DNA from: Liolophura sinensis
Lineage: Eukaryota > Mollusca > Polyplacophora > Chitonida > Chitonidae
Assembly: GCF_032854445.1 (NCBI RefSeq)
Contig: NC_088295.1
Span: 19,825,385 to 19,889,384, forward strand
DNA length: 64,000 nucleotides
Direction: 5' to 3'
A model generated the notes under the pieces. The model did not search any database. It worked only from the letters and a program-made list of their open reading frames with translations, and was not told the origin of the DNA. Shown one piece after another: positions 49,501-55,500 of the stretch; positions within the stretch are counted from its first letter, which is position 1, and each line of letters begins with the position of its first letter. The position numbers and the translations under genes are program-made.

Positions 49501-52500
49501 AGTTCACCTTTAAGCTTCACTGTGCATGCTGTGAAAACTTGTGTTGTCATGCTCACATGTTAATGATTTTGCTTTCTACATTTGCAAAGGAACAAGAATT
49601 CGGGGTGTCAGCTCCTGTTCTGTGGTTGGCCTGTAGTATTGATAGACGCGTCAGTGTGTGGTCAGCTGACTGGTCCAAGGATTTCTGTGAGCTTGTTGAT
49701 TGGCTGACCTTCCCAGCTCCAGCCTATGCACCTGAAGGATCTGTGAAGCTAAAATCTGGCCAGGTATGTTGTCCGTCATTGGTTGAGGATAGGAATCTTA
49801 ATTATTACATGATACATTGAAAATCTTGGGTTTACAAAAACAGTAAAATTTTAAAATGTTTATACAATCATAGTAAATTATGGATATACATGTATACTGT
49901 GTAATTATAAAATTGGCATGGAAAAGACTTGATAAATATGTCCTAGAGTAATACAAGTAACTCAGATAAATAATATCTGTTTTCAGGATCTGCAGAATAC
50001 TTTACCACCAAGTCTGGCAAAGTTCTCTACTGATGAACCAGACATCATTGTGTACATTGGCTATGGGATGCAGAGACAAGTCAGCTTTTACAGTATGGCA
50101 CAGAGAAAGGTATTGTCATGCACCAGTGTTTCTAGGACCAGTCTCCGTAGAAAATAGAGAGCAAGTCAAGGCATCACCACATGAATTTTCAATTGTCATT
50201 GACCCCATGTTCAACTATAAGTATTATGAGTATTAAGATGTACATGTTTATGGAGAATTAATGTGTTAAAAGGTTTTTTGATATTTTTTTAATGCTTAGG
50301 TGTATTTAAGATTTTTTCTTTTATCTTTTTCAAAATGTGTATTTTAAGTGAACATAAGGTCAGCCGCTAAATTTGAATTACGTCCCAAAGACGTTTTTCA
50401 TTGGTGTTCTGAAAGTGTTGAAAAAAGTTCAGTGTTTATCAACAGAATAAGTAGCCAAATATTAGTTAGCTTGCCTGTACAAAGAACACAGATAGCCGAG
50501 GTGATACATGGAGCATCAGTCTTCAATGACAGTTAAAGGAATAACAGCATTAGCCTGCAGATGATAGTGGGTCATGCACAGTTTCTTTGCACCATATTGC
50601 TGGCTGCCATCATCTGAGTGAATAATTTTTCATCATCATAATTTTGCATTTGAAGTAATAAATTATAATAGTCGCAGAAGGTGCTGTTTAAAGATCATTT
50701 GCATAAATCTTGTTATGCTTAAAAATTTTAACCCATATGTCTTTGATGTTAAGGTGATGGTAAATGTTGAGGGTAGTATTCCAAAAGTATGTCATTAATT
50801 GGGCTCAAGTGTAACATACACTAATCACCTGAAAAAGGCTCCAAAAAGAAGGTATGATTGAAACTTGAGCTTCCTGCGCAGACAACTGTCAATTTGCATA
50901 GCATTCATACCAACCTACAAACAGACAAACGTTTTCAAAAATATACGTGATGCGTAAATTAACATCTGCATTTGTTGAGATTGAGCTGGCCTGAGTGAAA
51001 CCTGCATGAAGATACATATCAGGTCATATGTGGATTTTTTGAAAATGTTCCTAGCTGGAAACATTATACAAATCCACAGTGGAAGCTAAAATTTGGAGGA
51101 TGTTTTCGTATTGGCATCAGGAATTTAGTGAACAACTTTGTAGGCGGTCATTTTGTAGATAGATATGGATATTTGTTAAAAATTGTAAGTTCACAGTTCA
51201 AAGTCTGTGTTCCATGTGCATAGAATCAGTCAGGCAGTTGCCATATTAATCATGCATAAATGAGGTGGTCATGCCTATTGGTGTTAAGTTAAACTGTGTT
51301 AAACAGTTTTCAATTATATATGAATTGGCAACCTTTTTAACACATTGACTGCTGGCCACCCCACCCCAACCACACCCCCAAAGCTATGTGTGGATCACAC
51401 ATAGTACCTGCCTTGTTAGTACCTGCCTTATTCAATTTCTGTAAGGTGCAGGCCTCAGAGTGTTCCTACATTTCCTGTATTTTCCTATATTTGCTGAAAA
51501 AATTCAATATTTCCAGTATTTTTACCAAACAATACTCAAAATTTGCTGTCACTGTCAACCTTTTGGCTGTTTTTTAGCTTGCCTGTACAAAGTACCGATA
51601 GGCTACATCAGGAGCTTATGGAAATGTAATACCCATGACATTTGCATCAAATTACAGTTTATTCAGTGTCATGGTAAATGTTAGTGGTGCTGTCTCATAC
51701 ATGTAAAGGATAATGACACGAAGGAGATAAATGTATTCCATCGATAATGCCATAGGTGTGTTAATTACTTAAAATGTTAAGAACCAATGTTAAGGTACAT
51801 GTATATGTTAATGGTGGTGTCTGAAAAAGTGCTACATACATAGGCACATACTCATACAGGCATACCAGTTTTGTCCATACGGTACATGTAAACCACAATG
51901 ACACTAATTACAGTTTGTAACTCGTGAAATGACTTAATTGGTTATGTGTATTCTATGTACAGCTATATTCTGATTTGTCATGTAGTGAGTTTTGCATACA
52001 TGTAAATGCTCTGAAACTTCAAGACTTTGTCACCATTGTACCTTATTTTTTTACTTTTTTGTTTATTTGATTTTTAGTGCCGTACTCCAGAATTTTTTAC
52101 TTATGTAACGTTATTTTTAAGAAAGTAATTATTGAGGGTAAAATAGGGTAGTGTGGTAGGGAAATTTTTTCTTTTATTCTGGCTAATGAAAAAGATAGAG
52201 ATTTTAATGATGTTAACATTAGGAGAAAAGTAAAAGAAATTCTATCAAAAGACTAATAAATATTTTAGAGTAGGACAGTTTTTTTGACGAGTTGGAAGTC
52301 CTCGAGAGGTTGTAGGAAAGAAGCTTGGAAAAGGTAAACATTTGTGGAAGCGTTCAGAGTCTGCAGTTGTATGTAAATGGAAGGATAAGCGAGATGCCCT
52401 GTGTATCAGTAGCATGCATAGGGTGGAAATGACAGATGTCATGAATCACCGTGAGATCTTCAGATATTATCCAGGGATGTCCGTTGTTGATAGATCTGAT

Positions 52501-55500
52501 CAGTTGCTGACATATTACTTAGCTATAAGAATTCCAGGTATATAAGTGAGCCTTCTCTCATTCAGGGAGCTGAAGTCACTGTTACTGTGTTTAGTTGGTA
52601 AATAATGTTGCCGAGGGACAGCAGTATCCTCAGAGAATATATTTGTTTTGGTTTTGTTCACATTTCACCACATAGTTTTTGTAGCCATGATTGGGCTATG
52701 AAGAAGCTGTGCGACTGTCACGGCATTAGTTTCAGACATCTTTTATAAGACATATTATTTTCTCTTACAGTTTAGATTTTTGTACACTCTTCAAAAAAAG
52801 AAACACAAAACCCAAATATCAGTGTAAATTTGATGTTATTCAAGGACGTGTAGATCAGCGGAAAACAAAGATACATGAATGAAATTTTGTGGAGCAATGC
52901 ATTGCTATGTTGTCCATATTTCGTGAGAATAACAGTCATCACAGTCATTACTGCTGTCCACCAGGTGGTGTTGAAGTCAGTACCTCGTAAGACCACCTCC
53001 AGCTGCTACCACTGCCCGACACCTCCTGGGTACAGATCGAATCAGTCGTTGGATGTTTTGTTGTGGAATCCTTCTCCATTCCTCCTGCAGCATATGGAAC
53101 AACTGTTGAAGATTCTGTGGTGGAATACGACGGCGACGCACCCGTCTATCGATCTGATCCCAAAGGTGTTCGGTTGGGTTTAGATCCGGGGATTTGGAGG
53201 GCCAGGGAAGGGTATTGATGTTGTTATTGGCCAGGTAGTCCATGGTGGCACATGCTGTGTGGGGCCTGGCGTTGTCCTGTTGGAAGAGCTGCCGTTGAAG
53301 GTCAACAAGGCGAAGGACGTGCGGGCGGAGAATCTGGTCGATGTATCGATTGGCCGTCAGATTGCCTTGGACAAGCACAAGCTCCGATCTGCGGGTGTAT
53401 GAGATCGCTCCCCACACCATAACACTCCCTCCACCGAATCTGTCCACCTGTCTGATGCAGTGAGGAGCAAAACGTTCATGACGTCGTCTGTAGACACGGT
53501 CTCTACCATCACGTTGCCTGAGGAGATAACGGGATTCATCGCTAAACCATATGCACCTCCAGTTTGCCAGGTTCCATGGCAGCACCGTGGTACACCATCT
53601 CACTCGTCGACGTCGATGTAGTCGTGTCAAGGAGGGGGCAACTTTTGGATGTTTGGCACGTATTCCTACTTCTCGGAGACGGTTCCTGATTGTCTGATCG
53701 GACACTCTTCAGGCTCCAAACTGTTCTTGTGCTGTGTTCCGGGCGGTACGATGGGGGTCACGTAGGTGGGTTACCCGGATGTACTGATCTTGGGCAGGTG
53801 TGGTGACTCTAGGTCTTCCTGATCTTGGACGGTCATTTGTCAAATTTGTTTGACGAAATCGATCCCACAACCGAGTTATTGTGCTGGGATGAACGTTGAA
53901 GATCCTTGCCACCTCACTCTTTGATTCGCCAGCTTGCAATCGTCCAATTGCCTGATTTCGGTCGGCAGAGTTGAGACGTCCCATTTTCGTGTACAGAACT
54001 TGCAAAAGATATTGGATAAAATTGTGCGATTCGTTTGGGTCTTTTATAGTCACATGCTGTACTCATGTTTTGCACGTGACAAACAATCATTGTGCCTGAA
54101 CTTCGTGCTGCACGACATCAACGCACATCATAACAATCCTAATTGATAAAACCGTTCAAAATCATTTTTGGTTGCGTTTGGTCAAGGATGATCTTCTGAA
54201 ACATTCCAGTAACAATGTACAACCCTACAAAACTGTTTGAGTTAACCTGTGTACAAAATTGTAAGGATCATTTTTGAATTTCATTTTGCGTTTCTTTTTT
54301 TGAAGAGTGTGTATTGTATTCATCATAAACCTGTATAGTGCATAAATTATGCCTTTAATAAAGATCAAACACTCTAATAAAGCTTTTTGGCAAGTCATGA
54401 CTTGCTACGAGTGAACTCGTACCTGCCAAAATTCTGGATATCCCTTCTTACGAGATAACCCGTACCTGCCAAAATTCTGGATATCCCTTCTTACAAGTTA
54501 ACTCATACCTGCCAAAATTCTGGATATCCCTTCTTACGAGATAACCCTTACCTGCCAAAATTCTGGATATCCCTTCTTACGAGATAACCCCTACCTGCCA
54601 AAATTCTGGATATCCCTTCTTACGAGTTAACTCATACCTGCCAAAATTCTGAATATCCCTTCTTATGAGATAACCTGTACCTGCCAAAATTCTGGATATC
54701 CCTTCTTACGAGATAACTCGTACCTGCCAAAATTCTGGATATCCCTTCTTACGAGTTAACTTGTACCTGCCAAAATTCTGGATATCCCTTCTTACGAGTT
54801 AACTCGTACTTGCCAAAATTCTGGATGCATTAAGGGTTTATCAGAAAATTTGCAAATCTTTACTATTTTGTGCTGTCTTAGACAGCACACAAGCAGTCCA
54901 TTCAAATAACCCTCAGAGCACATGGGATATACAGGACAGACTGTACACTAATTTAATATTTTTCAGTTCCATTTTATTAGCTTGTAAGACAAAGGCATTA
55001 AAACATGAAAAACTTTCCACATATAAAAATTCCAGACAGTTAAGACATAAAACAAGCCTTTTGTATTCCTCTAGGACACCCTACCAACATTTTGGAATTT
55101 TCTGGTAACAGCAGCGTCAAATCAACAATTAGCTTTCAGCTGTTCAGTGTTGTAAACTATGTGTATGATATTGTGAAATATAATGGATACATTAGGACTG
55201 TACTGTATGATTTATAGTCCATGCCATTGTTTTGGCATGTAATTAGGTCAGCCTTAATTACTGGTCCATTTATAAATTTGTGTGTATTCACTGTTTTTAT
55301 ACGCCTCAGCAGATCATATTATGTTATAGGGATTTTGTCCGTCTGCCCGTCCTTATTCGTGGCTGGGCTGTAACTCCAAGTGTTTTCTGCATACAGTTTT
55401 AATTTTTGGTGGATACATAGATACACAGATGACAATGTGTCGTGACTCATATTTGTCCATTTCTACTATTGTCATGGTAAACAGATTGCCATTTCCCTAT

